NCBI GenBank assembly: GCA_965649825.1
Contig: OZ287699.1
Location: forward strand, 1,116,001-1,180,000
Origin: Penicillus capitatus
Taxonomy: Eukaryota > Chlorophyta
Direction of reading: 5' to 3'
DNA: 64,000 nt
Below, one piece after another: positions 63,379 to 64,000 of the stretch. Below the pieces are notes generated by a model. It was given only the letters and a program-made list of their open reading frames with translations, had not been told where the DNA came from and made no database searches. Position numbers and translations under genes: made by a program. Every line of letters begins with the position of its first letter. The stretch's first letter is position 1.

Positions 63379-64000
63379 TCACTCCGCGAAGGAGATATTA
63401 AAAACCCAGAAGACTTTGGCACGAGCCCATTTGCCAAGGCCATAGATCTTGCGACAGGATGACCATGCGAAGCCACGATCTGACTGATAGATTCTGTTTC
63501 CTTTGAGCCAGGTCGCTTTGACAGATCCCTTGAGGGATGCATTTAAGTAAGGGGACAGGTCGGGATGCGTCATACGACATCCAGTCTTTGACGTATCGGT
63601 CGCTTCCTCTGGATTCCAAACCTGATGGAACACAAAGAATGACGATAGACGGTATCCGAATAAGGCGACGGACCACGAAATCGGCATCGTAACCGGCGGC
63701 GATGCGTCCTTTGGCATGGCCCAGCTTCAGCAGTTTCGCCGGTTGTGTGCTGAGGAGATTATTGAGCAATTCGAGATCCTCTGTCGTCGTTTCTGTCGAA
63801 GAGATTGCTGTCCAGACGACTGGAAGCATGTACTGCAATCCAGTGATGCCATAGGTGGCTTCACTGAACTTTGCATGCTTCTCTTTTGGCATGGATGGAA
63901 AATGATCGGATGCGATCAGATCGACCTTTCCTTCTTTCACCCCAGCCACCAACACATCTCGATTTTCTGCCGTTGTTATGGGCGGAAATGATTTCAGTAG
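63379..64000 (-). CDS. Allantoinase, C-terminal part (5' end beyond the window)
   Basis: Zn-dependent amidohydrolase that opens allantoin in purine catabolism. The visible part has VDLIASDHFPSMPKEKHAKF (metal-site Asp in SDH), ITGLQYMLPVVWTAI, QPAKLLKLGHAKGRIAAGYD and, after a GTCCGTCG...CATCAG intron, DADFVVWNPEEATD, HPDLSPYLNASLKGSVKATW and LKGNRIYQSDRGFA. The family usually ends soon after GRxxY. The plain frame runs to 63,379; a possible GTCATCC...CCAAAG intron would end it at 63,398. The gene enters the window from the right and is incomplete at 64,000. Confidence 0.85.

Overview
The window is nuclear DNA of a unicellular photosynthetic eukaryote. Genes are densely packed on both strands and broken by very short introns. 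Most introns I reconstructed are about 45-60 nt, and a few are 27-30 nt. Plastid evidence comes from a nuclear copy of the photosystem II factor Psb28 and from a protein with a transit peptide followed by a twin-arginine lumenal signal. Neither begins with an ER signal peptide, so a primary plastid is more likely than a complex one. A plant-type tandem CCCH zinc-finger gene, an allantoinase and a plastid-looking coiled-coil membrane protein fit an alga. I cannot fix the lineage. All multi-exon spans are my own splice reconstructions from reading frames and GT(GC)-AG borders.

Layout. 1-5,600: an ELYS-like nucleoporin gene and MED6 in visibly GC-rich DNA, then a PLAC8-type Cys-rich protein. 5,600-8,700: sparse, with one probable membrane-protein gene. 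8,900-17,300: CCCH zinc-finger protein, alanyl-tRNA synthetase and three unassigned genes. 17,300-19,175: AT-rich, no gene seen. 19,176-33,223: a dense housekeeping block (PLP lyase, D-glutamate cyclase-like protein, small membrane protein, syntaxin-6-type SNARE, ZIP transporter, two retinol-dehydrogenase-type SDRs, YjbQ protein, patatin-like lipase, SETD9-like SET protein, ATP6AP2-like protein).

33,337-48,189 is the unusual part. It is a near-identical inverted repeat (arms about 3.10 and 2.97 kb) around an 8.8 kb spacer. Each arm carries a secreted PAN/Apple-domain gene, a tandem 135-bp array over that gene's start, and a ubiquitin-like gene. The left arm runs into an intact RING-finger gene; in the right arm that gene is cut just inside its first intron. 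The spacer holds a long coiled-coil gene and a nest of retroelements. A complete small LTR element, coding only a zinc-knuckle Gag-like protein on the minus strand, sits inside an older decayed element. Its 247-bp LTRs are almost identical, begin TG and end CA, and are flanked by a 5-bp target duplication.

48,651-64,000 returns to dense genes: lumenal protein, BOP1/ERB1, mitochondrial pyruvate dehydrogenase E2, Psb28, a secreted protein, a peroxisomal-type dienoyl-CoA reductase, V-ATPase subunit H, an aldo/keto reductase, two unassigned genes, an RMND1/DUF155 protein, tRNA-Leu(UAA) and the 3' part of allantoinase. Genes are often divergent with 20-170 bp between start codons, so many promoters must be shared. 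Apart from V-ATPase subunit H and the ATP6AP2-like accessory protein, I see no pathway clustering.
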